A DNA stretch of 64,000 nucleotides from Shouchella clausii (GCF_001598215.1 NZ_BCXJ01000005.1:248001-312000); one strand, 5' to 3'; positions 44,661-55,176 are shown, counted from the stretch's first letter. Program-made: numbers and translations. The notes: a model not told the origin generated them from the letters alone.

Positions 44661-45716
44661 TTGCAGTGCTCTATTGATTACTGGAAAGAAAAGTCAAACA
44701 ACATTTGGAATAGATATACGGATTCTTATCTATATAGAAAAAGGATGATTCTTCGTTTAAAACAGCAAGTTTCCTTCGATGCGTATTGTTGTGCAGTAGT
44801 AAATCCGATGACACTAACTACGGTTGGAGCAATAACAGAATGCTCTCTCGAACCTATTCATCAAGATTTATTAACTTCTGAGTATCTTGAAGATGATGTA
44901 CATTTATACCGAGAGTTAGTGGAAAAGTCTGTTAAAACAGCCAGATTAAGTGATACCTTTGGCAAACAGGAAAGTAGACGTTTTACTGACATATTAAAGC
45001 CACACCAATTCTCAGATGAAATGCGAGTAGCTTTAATGGATAAGGGGAAATGCTACGGGTTTTTAACATTATTTAAAAAAGAAGAGAGTACACATTTCAC
45101 TGATAAAGAAGTATTACTATTAGAAGGGTTGTCCCCAATAATGGGAAAAGCATTAAGGAATTATTTTTTTATGGAATCAGAACAAAGTTCCCAATCCCTT
45201 CATACTGATCCTGGCGTAATTATTGTAGATCGACATTTGTCATTACAGTCAATGAATGAAGCAGGTAAAAGATATATGACCTTGTTGCAAGAATTCGAAC
45301 GTTCTGAGGATCCAGGTAGTCTTCCTAAGCCTATTCAAGCTATATGCTTTAAGCTTTTATCCCAGAAAGATAGAAACGTAACACTCTTTATTCCTGTAGC
45401 AGATAAAATCCAATTCGTAGCATCCGCTTCCTTTTTGCAAACGGATAGTTCAAAGAAAAATGTTGCAATTGCTATTACAATAAACAAAGCTTCTGCCAAA
45501 GAAATGCTGGAACATTTAATGGAAACATATGCTTTAACAGCCCGAGAGAAACAAGTGGTGAAAGCTTGCCTGCCAGGACATACCACAAAAGAAATCGCAA
45601 ACAAACTTAACATTTCCTATTATACGGTTCAAGATTATTTTAAAAATATTTTTTATAAGGTAGGCGTGACTACTAGAAATGAACTAGTTTGGAAACTGTT
45701 TGCGAAATATCAATAA
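44661..45716 (+). CDS. LuxR-family transcriptional regulator
   Basis: The 351-residue protein ends in a LuxR/NarL helix-turn-helix of about 60 residues ('LTAREKQVVKACLPGHTTKE' to 'VTTRNELVWKLF'). The preceding part looks like a GAF or PAS type sensor but without a clear family match. It starts at TTG 44661 behind GGGGGG. It lacks an autoinducer or receiver domain. Because it shares the Fur-controlled divergent region, it probably regulates the adjacent oxidoreductase gene and perhaps the MFS gene. Confidence 0.82.
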   Translation: MQCSIDYWKEKSNNIWNRYTDSYLYRKRMILRLKQQVSFDAYCCAVVNPMTLTTVGAITECSLEPIHQDLLTSEYLEDDVHLYRELVEKSVKTARLSDTFGKQESRRFTDILKPHQFSDEMRVALMDKGKCYGFLTLFKKEESTHFTDKEVLLLEGLSPIMGKALRNYFFMESEQSSQSLHTDPGVIIVDRHLSLQSMNEAGKRYMTLLQEFERSEDPGSLPKPIQAICFKLLSQKDRNVTLFIPVADKIQFVASASFLQTDSSKKNVAIAITINKASAKEMLEHLMETYALTAREKQVVKACLPGHTTKEIANKLNISYYTVQDYFKNIFYKVGVTTRNELVWKLFAKYQ

Positions 45717-46057
45717 AATTAAGTTATCATCGCTTCCCCCACATTTGATCACGCCTCTTCTGATTATGATTATTTTTAGATGTCCTTTCATCTGACTAGA
45801 GCGGAAACCACTCGTCCATCTGCTTTTGAAGCTCGCTATGGAGAACGATAGGTGAGACTAGCAGCGCTGATCATAGGACGAAAATGGACGTGATCCATCT
45901 CGCAGAATCTATCCAGTGACTGCCACGGGCGCGATTTTAAAAATCCCACGTAGCACGTTTTATTATGAAGGCACCCAAGGACTTGTATCAACGTACACAG
46001 CTTCCTCAACTTTGCGTAAGAGTTCATTGTCAAACTATATCTGTTGTGAAAAAGATG
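45717..46057 (+). pseudogene. Region with an IS3-type transposase remnant
   Basis: In this 341-base stretch the plus-strand frame near 45937-45972 reads 'LKIPRSTFYYEG', typical of the N-terminus of IS3-family OrfB transposases. Stop codons interrupt the surroundings and no inverted repeats were found. It appears to be an old insertion-sequence scar. Confidence 0.35.
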
Positions 46058-46096
46058 AAACGGCTTAAGCTCTGGAATTCAGAGCTCAAGCCGTTT
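46058..46096 (-). terminator. Terminator of the pentonate operon (minus strand)
   Basis: A 17-base stem with one mismatch (46058-46074 with 46080-46096) and a five-base loop is followed on the minus strand by a T-rich run. It lies 43 bases after the aldehyde dehydrogenase stop. Confidence 0.7.
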
Positions 46097-46138
46097 ACAT
46101 GTTGATCATTTCGACTGCCTATTTGGACAGAGGTTCAC

Positions 46139-47608
46139 TCAATTTCTAATCAAAACGGTTTTAATCGCCGTATAAAATTCTTTGGCAGCTTCCCCTTGTT
46201 CACGTGTTCCCGTACTTGAAGCTTTCATCCCGCCAAATGGCGCCTGTAATTCGACACCGGCACTTTCTGCGTTAACACGGACTAATCCAGCTTCGATATC
46301 ATCAATGAAAGACAGGGCTGAGCCAATATTGGATGTGTACAAGGAAGCACTTAACCCGAATTCGGTGTCATTTGCGATATCAATTGCTTCTTCGACACTT
46401 TTTACTTTAATGAGAGCAATGACTGGTCCAAATATTTCTTCCTGGGCAATACGCATTGTAGAAGTCACATCTTCAAATATCGCTGGCTCGACGTAGAAGC
46501 CATTAGCGTATTCCTTTTCAGTTAAACGTTGCCCACCAAATAGAAGTGTGGCGCCTTCTTCTTGTCCGATTTGAATGTACTCTAAAACGGTATTTAATTG
46601 GCTTTCACTGGCGCACGGCCCCATCCAAATGGTTGAATTCATTCCATCGCCGATCGTGATCTTTTTCGTTTCCTCTAAAAGGAGGTTTTTCAGCTCTTCG
46701 TAAATCCCTTCTTGTACAATGACACGACTCGTTGCCGTACATTTTTGCCCTGTTGATTTGAAGGCACCGCTTAAAATTCCTTGCACAGCGCTTTGGAGAT
46801 CAGCGTCATCTAGAACAATGACCGGATTTTTCCCGCCCATTTCTAGTTGGTATTTTACGCCATTAGCACTCGCTGCTTTTGCGACTAGCTTACCAGTGGA
46901 CTCAGATCCAGTGAACGTAATCCCGTTTAATTTCTTGCTATTTATAAGGGCATCGCCAACAATGGAGCCTTTTCCGGTAATAAAGTTCAATACACCTTTA
47001 GGAAGACCGGCATGTTCAAAACATCTGACAACTTTAGCGGCTGTGACCGCACTTTCAGAAGCTGGCTTAAAGACCACTGTATTTCCGTAAACCAATGCCG
47101 GGGCAATTTTCCATATAGGGATTGCCACCGGAAAGTTCCAAGGGGTAATGATGCCAACTACGCCCAGGGGTGTCCGCTTCGTAAACATTAGCGCCTCTTT
47201 ATCAGAAGCTGGAATCACTTCCCCCTCTTTTCTCATCCCTTCCGCTGCATAATACCGTAATATCGCAATACCACGTTGAGTTTCACCAATTGCTTCAGGT
47301 AACGTTTTTCCCATTTCTTTTGTTAACGTTTCGGCAATGTCATCAACGTTTTTTTCTAACTCATTAGCGACACTAGCTAATAGTTGGCCCCGTTGATATG
47401 GCCCGATTTTACGCCAGCCGACTTTCGCTTCAGTGGCCGATTGAATCGCTTCTTCCACTTCTTCAGTTGTAGACGACTGAATTCGGCCAATCGTTTCATT
47501 TTGGTTTGCTGGATTCACACTGTCCATTACTTGTCCGCTCGTACTGTCTTTCCATTCGCCATTCAAATAATTTTGAAATACTTCTACTGTTTGTGTAAAT
47601 TTGGCCAC
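46139..47608 (-). CDS. Aldehyde dehydrogenase, probably 2-oxoglutarate semialdehyde dehydrogenase
   Basis: The 489-residue protein is a complete ALDH. Asn158 is in 'TPWNFP', Lys181 in 'VVFKPASE', Glu256 in 'QLEMGGKN' and the catalytic Cys290 in '[10 protein letters not shown]'. It is closest by eye to 2-oxoglutarate semialdehyde/succinate semialdehyde dehydrogenases. It is the last gene of the IclR-KdaD-DapA-ALDH group, where oxidation of 2-oxoglutarate semialdehyde to 2-oxoglutarate would complete the oxidative pentonate route. The product assignment rests on this context. Confidence 0.85.
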   Translation of the reverse strand: MAKFTQTVEVFQNYLNGEWKDSTSGQVMDSVNPANQNETIGRIQSSTTEEVEEAIQSATEAKVGWRKIGPYQRGQLLASVANELEKNVDDIAETLTKEMGKTLPEAIGETQRGIAILRYYAAEGMRKEGEVIPASDKEALMFTKRTPLGVVGIITPWNFPVAIPIWKIAPALVYGNTVVFKPASESAVTAAKVVRCFEHAGLPKGVLNFITGKGSIVGDALINSKKLNGITFTGSESTGKLVAKAASANGVKYQLEMGGKNPVIVLDDADLQSAVQGILSGAFKSTGQKCTATSRVIVQEGIYEELKNLLLEETKKITIGDGMNSTIWMGPCASESQLNTVLEYIQIGQEEGATLLFGGQRLTEKEYANGFYVEPAIFEDVTSTMRIAQEEIFGPVIALIKVKSVEEAIDIANDTEFGLSASLYTSNIGSALSFIDDIEAGLVRVNAESAGVELQAPFGGMKASSTGTREQGEAAKEFYTAIKTVLIRN

Positions 47609-47658
47609 TTATATGCACCCCTGTCTGATTTCATTTAACTTACTCGAATCCCAATCAA

Positions 47659-48567
47659 TCAGTCTTCTTTCAATTTACGATTGATGTTATGGACGATTCT
47701 TTCTACTTCTGACCTTGTATTGGCGTTAATTAAATGAAAAGGTTTCTTATGATAGACGTGTTCACCGTTAAACCATCTATAGGAAACCGCCTCTTTCATC
47801 GTTGAAAAGAATGAGTGATTTATATCATATAGTTGCATAGCTTCAGCTATTAGATTTTGGTAATGATTTACTGCTTCGAAATGTTGATGTTCCATCGCTT
47901 TCTTTAGCTTGACGGAGATTTCCGGGAATACGACAGCTGTACTATTAATACTTCCATTGGTGCCGATCATCATACCAGGTAATAAATGATCATCAAAACC
48001 TGTTAAAATGACAAATTCAGTGTTTTTAGGTCTAACGTTTTCAATTAATTTTCTGTATCTGCCTATATCACTAACCGTTTCTTTTATTCCTTTTAAATTG
48101 TCATGTCTTTCTAGTAACGGAGGAATGATGTTTACTGGAATCTCTTGTGATGAAAGCATCGGCACATTATAGAGATAGGCATCCATTTTAATGGATTGAA
48201 TAATTTCGCTGAAATAATCGATCAGTTGTGCTTCACTTAATGGCCAATAAAAGGGATTAACAATTAAAACTGCATCCGCTCCTGCTTTTTCAGCTTTTAT
48301 CGCTAAATCTACCGCCTCTTCAACAACATTGCTTCCGACATTTACCATACACTTAACCCGCTTGTTGATATATGGGATGACATGATGGATATAATCGATC
48401 TTTTGTTGGTGCGTCATTGAAGTGAACTCACCGCTACTCCCTAATAAGAGAAATCCATCTACCTCTTTTTCAATCAGAATATCGATTAGTCGGAAATTCT
48501 TTTCTTTATCTACTGAGCCATTTTCATCAAAAAACGTAACAAGCGGAGGAATGATGCCTTGCAACAA
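47659..48567 (-). CDS. DapA-family aldolase/dehydratase
   Basis: The 302-residue protein is a TIM-barrel member of the dihydrodipicolinate synthase/N-acetylneuraminate lyase family. The Schiff-base lysine is Lys162 in 'LKGIKETVSD', the catalytic tyrosine Tyr133 in 'YLYNVPM', and 'LLLGSSGEFTSMT' forms the substrate loop. In a sugar-acid operon this family includes 2-keto-3-deoxy-gluconate/pentonate aldolases and 2-keto-3-deoxy-arabinonate dehydratases. The start is a TTG after GAGGTGA (48567; 48564 and GTG 48576 are alternatives). It is 21 bases or less after the KdaD-like gene, so two competing fates for the same intermediate are possible. Confidence 0.83.
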   Translation of the reverse strand: MLQGIIPPLVTFFDENGSVDKEKNFRLIDILIEKEVDGFLLLGSSGEFTSMTHQQKIDYIHHVIPYINKRVKCMVNVGSNVVEEAVDLAIKAEKAGADAVLIVNPFYWPLSEAQLIDYFSEIIQSIKMDAYLYNVPMLSSQEIPVNIIPPLLERHDNLKGIKETVSDIGRYRKLIENVRPKNTEFVILTGFDDHLLPGMMIGTNGSINSTAVVFPEISVKLKKAMEHQHFEAVNHYQNLIAEAMQLYDINHSFFSTMKEAVSYRWFNGEHVYHKKPFHLINANTRSEVERIVHNINRKLKED

Positions 48568-48587
48568 CGTAATCACCTCAGACTGCT

Positions 48588-49460
48588 TTATTTTTGAAAG
48601 GAACCGACATGATTCTTTAATGTTCCGATGTGTGTAGAGCTAATCTCCATCACATCACCTACCGATAATGTGAAATCGTTATCGGGAACAATACACGTGC
48701 CCGTCAATAAGACCGTTCCAGGTACGATGTCATTGTCGCGTATTAGAAACTCTACTAATTCCTCTAGTTTTCTTTTTAATTGACTCACACTTGCAGACCC
48801 CTGGAAAACAACCTCTTTCTCCCTGCTAATCGTACACATAATCGAAAGCTCATATGGATTTTCAATACCAGTTGGCATAAGAATGGCTGGACCAATGGAA
48901 CAAGATTTTTTCCACACTTTCGCCTGTGGTAAATATAAAGGATTTTCCCCCTCAATATCTCTGCAACTCATATCATTCCCTAATGTATAACCAATGATCT
49001 CTTCCCCTTCGCCAATAACCAAGCCCAGTTCAGGTTCAGGAATTTGCCAGTTTGAATCACTTCGGATCAATAACTCTTTATTTGGACCTTGGGTGCGACG
49101 TGCAGTCGATTTCAAAAAGATTTCAGGGCGCTCAGCGTTGTACACTTTATCGTAAAACGTTAATACATCGAGCTTTCCATTCGTAGCTTCGTAATTTCGG
49201 GCCTCTCTGCTTTTCATGTATGTTACTCCTGAAGCCCATACCTCATCTGCCTCTATTGGGATCTCCAAGGCCGTTTCTTCAATTGATACCGGAGCCAGGC
49301 TGTTCTCTTTGATATACATTTCTGCGGTTTTCGCGTTTTCTTTAAGATAATAATAAAAATTCACATAGTTATCGAAAGGGACGACATACATTTTAGAAAA
49401 TGTCTGTCCAATCGCAGAATGGACAATATGCTCTTGATCTTTAAATCGAATGAATTTCAT
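48588..49460 (-). CDS. 2-keto-3-deoxy-D-arabinonate/xylonate dehydratase (KdaD type, FAH family)
   Basis: The 290-residue protein matches, by eye, the Sulfolobus 2-keto-3-deoxy-D-arabinonate dehydratase over its length. Examples are 'DEVWASGVTYMKSREARNYE', 'YDKVYNAERPEIFLKST', 'RSDSNWQIPEPELGLVIG' and 'SCRDIEGENPLYLPQAKVW'. The acidic metal ligands of the FAH fold are present. It would convert 2-keto-3-deoxypentonate to 2-oxoglutarate semialdehyde. The start at 49460 follows AAGGAG. It links the YagF-type dehydratase (51035) to the aldehyde dehydrogenase (46139) in a Weimberg-type pathway. Confidence 0.87.
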   Translation of the reverse strand: MKFIRFKDQEHIVHSAIGQTFSKMYVVPFDNYVNFYYYLKENAKTAEMYIKENSLAPVSIEETALEIPIEADEVWASGVTYMKSREARNYEATNGKLDVLTFYDKVYNAERPEIFLKSTARRTQGPNKELLIRSDSNWQIPEPELGLVIGEGEEIIGYTLGNDMSCRDIEGENPLYLPQAKVWKKSCSIGPAILMPTGIENPYELSIMCTISREKEVVFQGSASVSQLKRKLEELVEFLIRDNDIVPGTVLLTGTCIVPDNDFTLSVGDVMEISSTHIGTLKNHVGSFQK

Positions 49461-49665
49461 ATAGAGTTAGTCTCCTTTTTGATTGTTTAGCCGATTTACA
49501 AATCACAGCATGATAACGCATTCATTTTTTTAGTCGCTTCCCGGATCTCCAACGTTTCTCATCGGCTTTATGATAAACTATTAAAATCTCTTTACGTTGG
49601 CAGAATGACATTCCATCCACTTGCATAGTTAAAAATCGCTAATCCTTCTTAAAGCTGTTTTCTTT

Positions 49666-49711
49666 CAATCCAAGAAAATGGTCTTGAACCAAAACCATTC
49701 TTCTTGGATTG
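49666..49711. repeat. Inverted repeat after the IclR gene
   Basis: Arms at 49666-49682 and 49694-49711 pair over 17 bases with one bulge and leave an 11-base loop. It lies 15 bases beyond the IclR stop, without a T run. It may be a weak terminator or an operator for the pentonate genes. Confidence 0.5.
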
Positions 49712-49725
49712 CTCACAAACTCTTT

Positions 49726-50502
49726 CTATTGAGGTTCCACCGGCTTTAAAAACCCTGCATGAAGAGAAATTCTCTTGGCCAAGTCTACAATCTCCTGTTC
49801 TGCTTCTTTTTGTTTCTTTTCCCAACTTGTTGTTAGCATGGTTACACTAACAGCTGCAATGACTTCATCCTCTTGATTCTTTACTGGGGCAGCAATACAG
49901 AAGAAATTTTCTACGGCTTCTTGATATTCCTTGATATAGCCCTGTTCATCTAGTAGGGCGATTTGTGCCCATAGCTCCTCTAATGTTTTGATGGTGTATG
50001 GCGTTTTAGCCTCAAGCCTTCTTCCTTCATACAAGTCCTTCATTTGGTTAAACGTATATTTGGAAAGGAGAACTTTTCCCATCGCGGTTGCATGAGCAGG
50101 AAATTTCATTCCTGGATCAGTGGCGACCCTTACTGGGGAACTCCCCTCTTTCTTTGCCAAATATAAAATATCGACACCATCCAAAATCGAAAGCTGAACC
50201 GTTTCATCTAAATTATTGACAGTGGTCGCAGCCTCCTCCGAAAACGTGCCAATTAAATCAAATTGACTCGAGTATAAAGCACTAAAAACACCAAATCTCA
50301 TTCCAAGGGAATACGTATCATCCTTCCCTTTCTTCACCCAACCGAGCGTTTCGAGTGTATTTAGTAATGAATAAAGCGAGCTTTTATTAATTTTTAATTC
50401 ATTGGAGAGATCAATTAACCGATATTGATTGGGCCGATAGGCAATAAGATTTAAAATGTTATCTGCCCTCCCAATCGCGGGAACCCAATATTTTTTCTCC
50501 AT
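49726..50502 (-). CDS. IclR-family transcriptional regulator
   Basis: The 258-residue protein has an N-terminal winged helix-turn-helix ('YRLIDLSNELKINKSSLYSL') and a C-terminal IclR effector domain with 'FPAHATAMGKVLLS' and 'AAPVKNQEDEVIAAVSV'. IclR proteins of sugar-acid operons such as KdgR sense 2-keto-3-deoxy acids. The ATG at 50502 follows GAAGGG; the longer frame to 50571 lacks a ribosome binding site. It lies between the minus-strand catabolic genes and the plus-strand dehydratase gene, so it can control both. Confidence 0.87.
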   Translation of the reverse strand: MEKKYWVPAIGRADNILNLIAYRPNQYRLIDLSNELKINKSSLYSLLNTLETLGWVKKGKDDTYSLGMRFGVFSALYSSQFDLIGTFSEEAATTVNNLDETVQLSILDGVDILYLAKKEGSSPVRVATDPGMKFPAHATAMGKVLLSKYTFNQMKDLYEGRRLEAKTPYTIKTLEELWAQIALLDEQGYIKEYQEAVENFFCIAAPVKNQEDEVIAAVSVTMLTTSWEKKQKEAEQEIVDLAKRISLHAGFLKPVEPQ

Positions 50503-51034
50503 AGCGACAAACCCTTCTATTTTGTTTAATATAATAAACTCAGTTTTCTTATTAAAACCTAACATGATCATTTCAAGTAGTCAATATCGTATTTTTATTT
50601 ACATTCAATTGTCCATTCAAGTCGGTTCAATGAGATAGGCGGCACTGTTCATATAGCCATTCATCTTTACGTTCACGTTTTTTTAATTGAAAAAAACATA
50701 TTTCCAACTCATAAATTGTATGATATCATCAAAATAGTTTAATACAAAAAACTAGGTTTTTTATATAAAACCAAAATAACAGCGTTACTAGCTGCATGAG
50801 ATGAATGGAGCCATCTAACTAGCATGAACAAGTAAAAAACACCTAGTTGAGCAAAACTTTAAGGGGGTGAATTTCCAATTAAGTTGAAAGCGCTTTATTG
50901 AAATTCAGCTTATAGGTGATTCTCGAAGCAATGATAAGACGTTTACAAGGGAAGTTTGGCTTAATGAACGAGCAATAAAAATGTTTAGCTTTCATTTCGT
51001 TGAAAGGAATAATCTCAATCATGGAGGAAAACAT
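50503..51034 (+). promoter_or_regulatory. Divergent control region with a cre-like site
   Basis: These 532 bases hold no convincing gene. TTGAAAGCGCTTTAT (50884-50898) matches the cre consensus with one mismatch and is itself nearly palindromic. It lies about 140 bases before the dehydratase start, so CcpA control is likely. AT-rich inverted sequence near 50750-50780 may include IclR sites, but I cannot delimit one. Confidence 0.45.
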
Positions 51035-53017
51035 ATGTCCTTGCATTTAATATTTGGCGATGAGGATGTCTCTCTTTACAACATTCAGACTCATGCAAAA
51101 GGAGCAGATGGCTCACTCCCCCTTACATCCGAGATGTTGTTACATTCACCAAGTGGCGACCTTTTTGGACTATCTCAAAACGTTGGCATGGGATGGGCGC
51201 CTTCCCGTCTCCTTGGAAAACAAATTCTAATCCTAGGCACCCAAGGTGGAATCAGGCATGAAAATGGCGCTCCGATTGCCTTAGGCTATCACACTGGCCA
51301 CTGGGAAATAGGCCTGCTCATGAAGGAAGCGGCGGAAGAGATTCGCAGACAAGGAGGCGTTCCTTTTGCCGGATTCGTTAGTGACCCATGTGATGGCCGT
51401 TCCCAAGGAACGACTGGCATGTTTGATTCCCTGCCGTTTCGAAACGACGCAGCGATTGTTTATCGAAGGTTAATTCGCTCGTTGCCAACGCGCCGTGCCG
51501 TTATTGGCGTAGCGACATGCGATAAAGGCCTTCCGGCAATGATGGTCGCTTTAGCGTCCATGCATGACTTACCAACTATTATTGTCCCAGGAGGTGTCAC
51601 GCTTCCGCCTACAAACGGTGAAGACGCAGGAAAAATTCAAACGATTGGAGCAAGATACGCAAATAACGAAATAACGTTACAAGAAGCTGCCGATCTCGGG
51701 TGCCGTGCTTGTGCGACACCGGGAGGAGGATGCCAATTCCTTGGAACAGCTGGCACCTCTCAAGTCGTTGCCGAAGCCATGGGTATCGCGTTGCCTCACT
51801 CGGCACTGGCGCCATCTGGTCAGCCGATCTGGATGGAAATGGCGAGACAATCAGCGCGTGCGGCATTAGAGATGGAGAAAAAAGGGCTATCAACTAAAGA
51901 TATTCTGACGGATAAAGCGATCGAAAATGCGATGGTGGTTCACGCGGCTTTTGGCGGGTCAACCAATTTACTCCTTCATATCCCAGCCATTGCCCACGCC
52001 GCTAATTGCAAGATACCAACTGTGGAGGACTGGACAAGAATCAATAAAAAAATCCCTCGCCTCGTTGATGTCCTCCCAAATGGTCCTGTTGGTCACACAA
52101 CCGTTAAGGTATTCCTAGCAGGGGGTGTTCCTGAGGTTATGCTTCATTTAAGAAAATTAGGCGTACTGCATGAAGATGTACGAACTATAACAGGAGAAAC
52201 TCTTGGTGCAAACCTTGATTGGTGGGAAAACTCCGCAAGACGTGCTCTGATGAAAAAACAGTTGCTCGATACAGATGGGATTGATCCTGACGATATTATC
52301 ATGGATCCAATCAAAGCGAGAGAAAGAGGCCTGACTTCTACTGTTACATTCCCGAAAGGAAATATTGCTCCTGAAGGCTCTGTCATTAAATCGACTTCTA
52401 TTGATCCTTCAGTGGTAGGAGAAGACGGAATCTATAGACATACTGGGAAAGCGAAAGTTTTTACTTCAGAAAAGGCTGCTATAAAGGCAATTAAACATGG
52501 AAACATTGAAGCAGGAGACATCATGGTTGTGATGGGCGGCGGTCCTTCAGGAACTGGGATGGAGGAAACCTACCAACTAACATCGGCATTAAAACATTTG
52601 TCCTATGGAAAACATGTCTCCTTGATTACAGATGCCCGTTTTTCAGGTGTTTCTACTGGCGCATGCATTGGACATATCGGACCTGAGGCATTGGCAGGCG
52701 GACCAATTGGAAAACTACGCGATGGAGATATGATTGAAATCATGGTTGACCGCAATCAGTTAGTGGGTTCTGTCAATTTCATTGGAACGGAAAATGAACG
52801 GCTTTCTTTGGCCGATGCAAGTCAAGTACTGAAAGAACGTGCCCTTCATCCAGACCTTCAACCGAATCCAGATCTGCCAGACGACACTCGCTTATGGGCT
52901 GCGCTTCAATCCGTCAGTGGAGGAACTTGGCGCGGAAATATTTACGATACAGATCGAATCATTGAAGTTCTAAAAGCCGGCGTAAAAGCGTTAGAGGAAG
53001 AACAAATAAACGTCTAA
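51035..53017 (+). CDS. Sugar-acid dehydratase, YagF/YjhG family (D-xylonate dehydratase)
   Basis: The 660-residue protein belongs to the IlvD/Edd dehydratases. Cluster-binding cysteines lie in '[11 protein letters not shown]', '[12 protein letters not shown]' and '[18 protein letters not shown]'. '[18 protein letters not shown]' and '[20 protein letters not shown]' complete the family pattern. Length and N-terminus fit E. coli YagF/YjhG, which dehydrate D-xylonate to 2-keto-3-deoxy-D-xylonate. The ATG at 51035 follows GGAGG at 7 bases; the longer frame to 50981 is not needed. It supplies the substrate of the KdaD-type dehydratase. Confidence 0.9.
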   Translation: MSLHLIFGDEDVSLYNIQTHAKGADGSLPLTSEMLLHSPSGDLFGLSQNVGMGWAPSRLLGKQILILGTQGGIRHENGAPIALGYHTGHWEIGLLMKEAAEEIRRQGGVPFAGFVSDPCDGRSQGTTGMFDSLPFRNDAAIVYRRLIRSLPTRRAVIGVATCDKGLPAMMVALASMHDLPTIIVPGGVTLPPTNGEDAGKIQTIGARYANNEITLQEAADLGCRACATPGGGCQFLGTAGTSQVVAEAMGIALPHSALAPSGQPIWMEMARQSARAALEMEKKGLSTKDILTDKAIENAMVVHAAFGGSTNLLLHIPAIAHAANCKIPTVEDWTRINKKIPRLVDVLPNGPVGHTTVKVFLAGGVPEVMLHLRKLGVLHEDVRTITGETLGANLDWWENSARRALMKKQLLDTDGIDPDDIIMDPIKARERGLTSTVTFPKGNIAPEGSVIKSTSIDPSVVGEDGIYRHTGKAKVFTSEKAAIKAIKHGNIEAGDIMVVMGGGPSGTGMEETYQLTSALKHLSYGKHVSLITDARFSGVSTGACIGHIGPEALAGGPIGKLRDGDMIEIMVDRNQLVGSVNFIGTENERLSLADASQVLKERALHPDLQPNPDLPDDTRLWAALQSVSGGTWRGNIYDTDRIIEVLKAGVKALEEEQINV

Positions 53018-53050
53018 ATGGCACACATGTTAAATTGTGTGTAAGATTTT

Positions 53051-53074
53051 CCCCCATTGTTTTATAAATGGGGG
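53051..53074 (+). terminator. Hairpin after the dehydratase gene
   Basis: CCCCCATT (53051-53058) and AATGGGGG (53067-53074) form a perfect 8-base stem followed by ATTTATT. The T run is short, so it may attenuate rather than stop transcription before the permease gene. Confidence 0.6.
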
Positions 53075-53079
53075 ATTTA

Positions 53080-53094
53080 TTGAAAGCGTTTTCT
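53080..53094 (+). promoter_or_regulatory. CcpA cre site before the GntP-type permease gene
   Basis: TTGAAAGCGTTTTCT fits the cre consensus at every defined position. It lies between the dehydratase terminator and the permease start, about 97 bases upstream of the latter. Confidence 0.7.
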
Positions 53095-53190
53095 ATGTAT
53101 GGCGTTCTTCAATGAAGGGCGCTTTCAGATAGTAAACAATCCAAGTATGTTGAGATCACACGAATACTTATTCATTTTTGGAGGTTTAGG

Positions 53191-54633
53191 ATGCCATTAT
53201 TTATCGTAGCAGTTGGAATTGTCTTGTTACTCATTTTGATTACTGGGTTCAAGTTAAATACATTTGTTTCATTAATTATTGTCGCTTTTATCGTAGCGTT
53301 GGCATTAGGAATGCCTCTCGAAAATGTGGTGTCCTCCATTGAAGGTGGATTAGGAGGTACACTTGGCCATATCGCGTTAATTTTTGGACTCGGTGCTATG
53401 CTTGGCAGGTTAATTGCAGACGCAGGGGGAGCCCAGCGTATCGCCATGACGTTAATTAACAAGTTCGGAGAAAAGAGAATTCAGTGGGCTGTTGTCGTTG
53501 CTTCGTTCATTGTAGGCATTGCCCTATTTTTTGAGGTCGGCTTAGTATTATTAATTCCGATTGTATTTTCGATTGCAAAAGAACTAAGAATTTCTATTTT
53601 ATACTTAGGCATTCCCATGGCCGCCGCTTTATTAGCAACTCATAGTTTTTTACCGCCGCACCCAGGACCAACCGTAATAGCCGGCGAATATGGGGCTGAT
53701 CTGGGAGTCGTTTTACTCTACGGGATTATGATTGCCATACCCACTGTCATTATAGCAGGCCCTCTCTTTACTAAGGTTGCCAAAAAAATTGTACCGGATG
53801 CATTTAACAAAACAGGGAATATAGACTCTTTAGGAGAACAAAAAACATTCAAACTCGAACAGACGCCTGGCTTTGGTATTAGTGTCTTAACTGCGATGTT
53901 CCCTGTTTTATTAATGGCTATTTCTACAATAGTCGATCTAGTCCAGAACTCAGTAGGGTTCGACGATCATCCAATCATAGCGATCATTCGCCTTATCGGA
54001 AACCCTTCGTCTGCCATGTTACTATCTTTATTGCTTGCCTTTTATACAATGGGGATAGCAAGAAAGATTCCAATCAAACAAGTGATGGATTCGTGTGCAT
54101 CATCGATTGCAGCGATTGGGATGATGCTATTAATTATTGGAGGCGGAGGCGCCTTTAAGCAAGTGCTCATTGATGGCGGTGTCGGAGATTATGTAGCCGA
54201 ACTATTTAAAGAAACGTCTATGTCCCCTCTTTTATTTGCTTGGCTCGTAGCTGCCATCTTGCGTATATCTTTAGGTTCAGCCACCGTTGCGGCTATATCG
54301 ACTGCTGGATTAGTTGTGCCAATGCTAGCCCAATACGATGTCAATTTAGCCTTGGTCACTCTTGCAACTGGAGCAGGCAGCTCGATTTGCTCCCATGTGA
54401 ATGATGCCGGATTTTGGATGATCAAAGAATACTTTGGGTTAAGCATGAAAGAAACATTTTCAACATGGACGATCCTATCGACGATCACTTCTGTCGTTGG
54501 ATTAGGGTTTATTTTATTATTCGATACATCCTTAATCATTGCAGGAATGGCCATCGTTCTTATTAGCGTAACAGCCATATACTTCAGTACCATTACTCCA
54601 ACAAAGGATAAAGGAAAGGCGTTAGGGGCATAG
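53191..54633 (+). CDS. GntP-family gluconate/sugar-acid permease
   Basis: The 480-residue protein has about 12-14 transmembrane segments and the GntP-family motifs '[22 protein letters not shown]', read here as [16 protein letters not shown], then '[20 protein letters not shown]' and '[20 protein letters not shown]'. The family imports gluconate or related sugar acids with protons. The ATG follows GGAGG. Downstream of the xylonate dehydratase and under a cre site, it probably imports pentonates or hexonates for the pathway in this window. Confidence 0.9.
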   Translation: MPLFIVAVGIVLLLILITGFKLNTFVSLIIVAFIVALALGMPLENVVSSIEGGLGGTLGHIALIFGLGAMLGRLIADAGGAQRIAMTLINKFGEKRIQWAVVVASFIVGIALFFEVGLVLLIPIVFSIAKELRISILYLGIPMAAALLATHSFLPPHPGPTVIAGEYGADLGVVLLYGIMIAIPTVIIAGPLFTKVAKKIVPDAFNKTGNIDSLGEQKTFKLEQTPGFGISVLTAMFPVLLMAISTIVDLVQNSVGFDDHPIIAIIRLIGNPSSAMLLSLLLAFYTMGIARKIPIKQVMDSCASSIAAIGMMLLIIGGGGAFKQVLIDGGVGDYVAELFKETSMSPLLFAWLVAAILRISLGSATVAAISTAGLVVPMLAQYDVNLALVTLATGAGSSICSHVNDAGFWMIKEYFGLSMKETFSTWTILSTITSVVGLGFILLFDTSLIIAGMAIVLISVTAIYFSTITPTKDKGKALGA

Positions 54634-54751
54634 AGTCGTAGACTCGTGCTCCTCCTTTCCTTCCACTTCCCTTTGCGACTGGCTCGCCTTGCTCCCGCCA
54701 ACAGTTCACAGTCTAGCAAACAATTGTGGGAGAGGCATGCACTCCTTTCTT

Positions 54752-55168
54752 TCAATAGTGTTGCTCATTCTTTTTTTCGAGCAAGCCGTACCTTTTTTCG
54801 GCCTGCTCCGGGTTTTCGTAAACGGTGATTTTTGAATCAATAAGCGCCAGATTTTTCTTCAGTGCTTCCATCTGCTTTACGACTTGTTGACGATGATCGA
54901 CGAGCATTGTTTTTCGTTCTTCGATCGTCTGCAAGCCCTCCGCACACCAATCCGCGTACTGCTTGATGTCTTTGATCTTCATTCCCGTATCCTTTAAGCA
55001 GCATACCATAGCGACCCAGTTGAGATCCGTGTCAGTGAATACCCGGTTGCCAGATTTATCCCTTCCGATAAAGGGCATTAGACCTTCTTTATCATAGAAG
55101 CGTAGGGTATGGGCGGACAAGCCAAACTTGCTCGCGACCTCGTTAATAGAGTAAGTCAATTTTTTCAT
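54752..55168 (-). CDS. MerR-family regulator (AdhR-like)
   Basis: The 138-residue protein has the MerR helix-turn-helix ('YSINEVASKFGLSAHTLRFYDKEG', read as INEVASKFGLSAHTLRFYDK) and a dimerising coiled coil. Cys56, Cys57 and Cys75 are candidates for aldehyde or thiol sensing as in AdhR of B. subtilis. The ATG at 55168 follows AAGGGG; the frame to 55201 overlaps the promoter. It is divergent from a short-chain dehydrogenase whose promoter has the 19-base spacer typical of MerR activation. Confidence 0.85.
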   Translation of the reverse strand: MKKLTYSINEVASKFGLSAHTLRFYDKEGLMPFIGRDKSGNRVFTDTDLNWVAMVCCLKDTGMKIKDIKQYADWCAEGLQTIEERKTMLVDHRQQVVKQMEALKKNLALIDSKITVYENPEQAEKRYGLLEKKNEQHY

Positions 55169-55176
55169 TTCACCCC

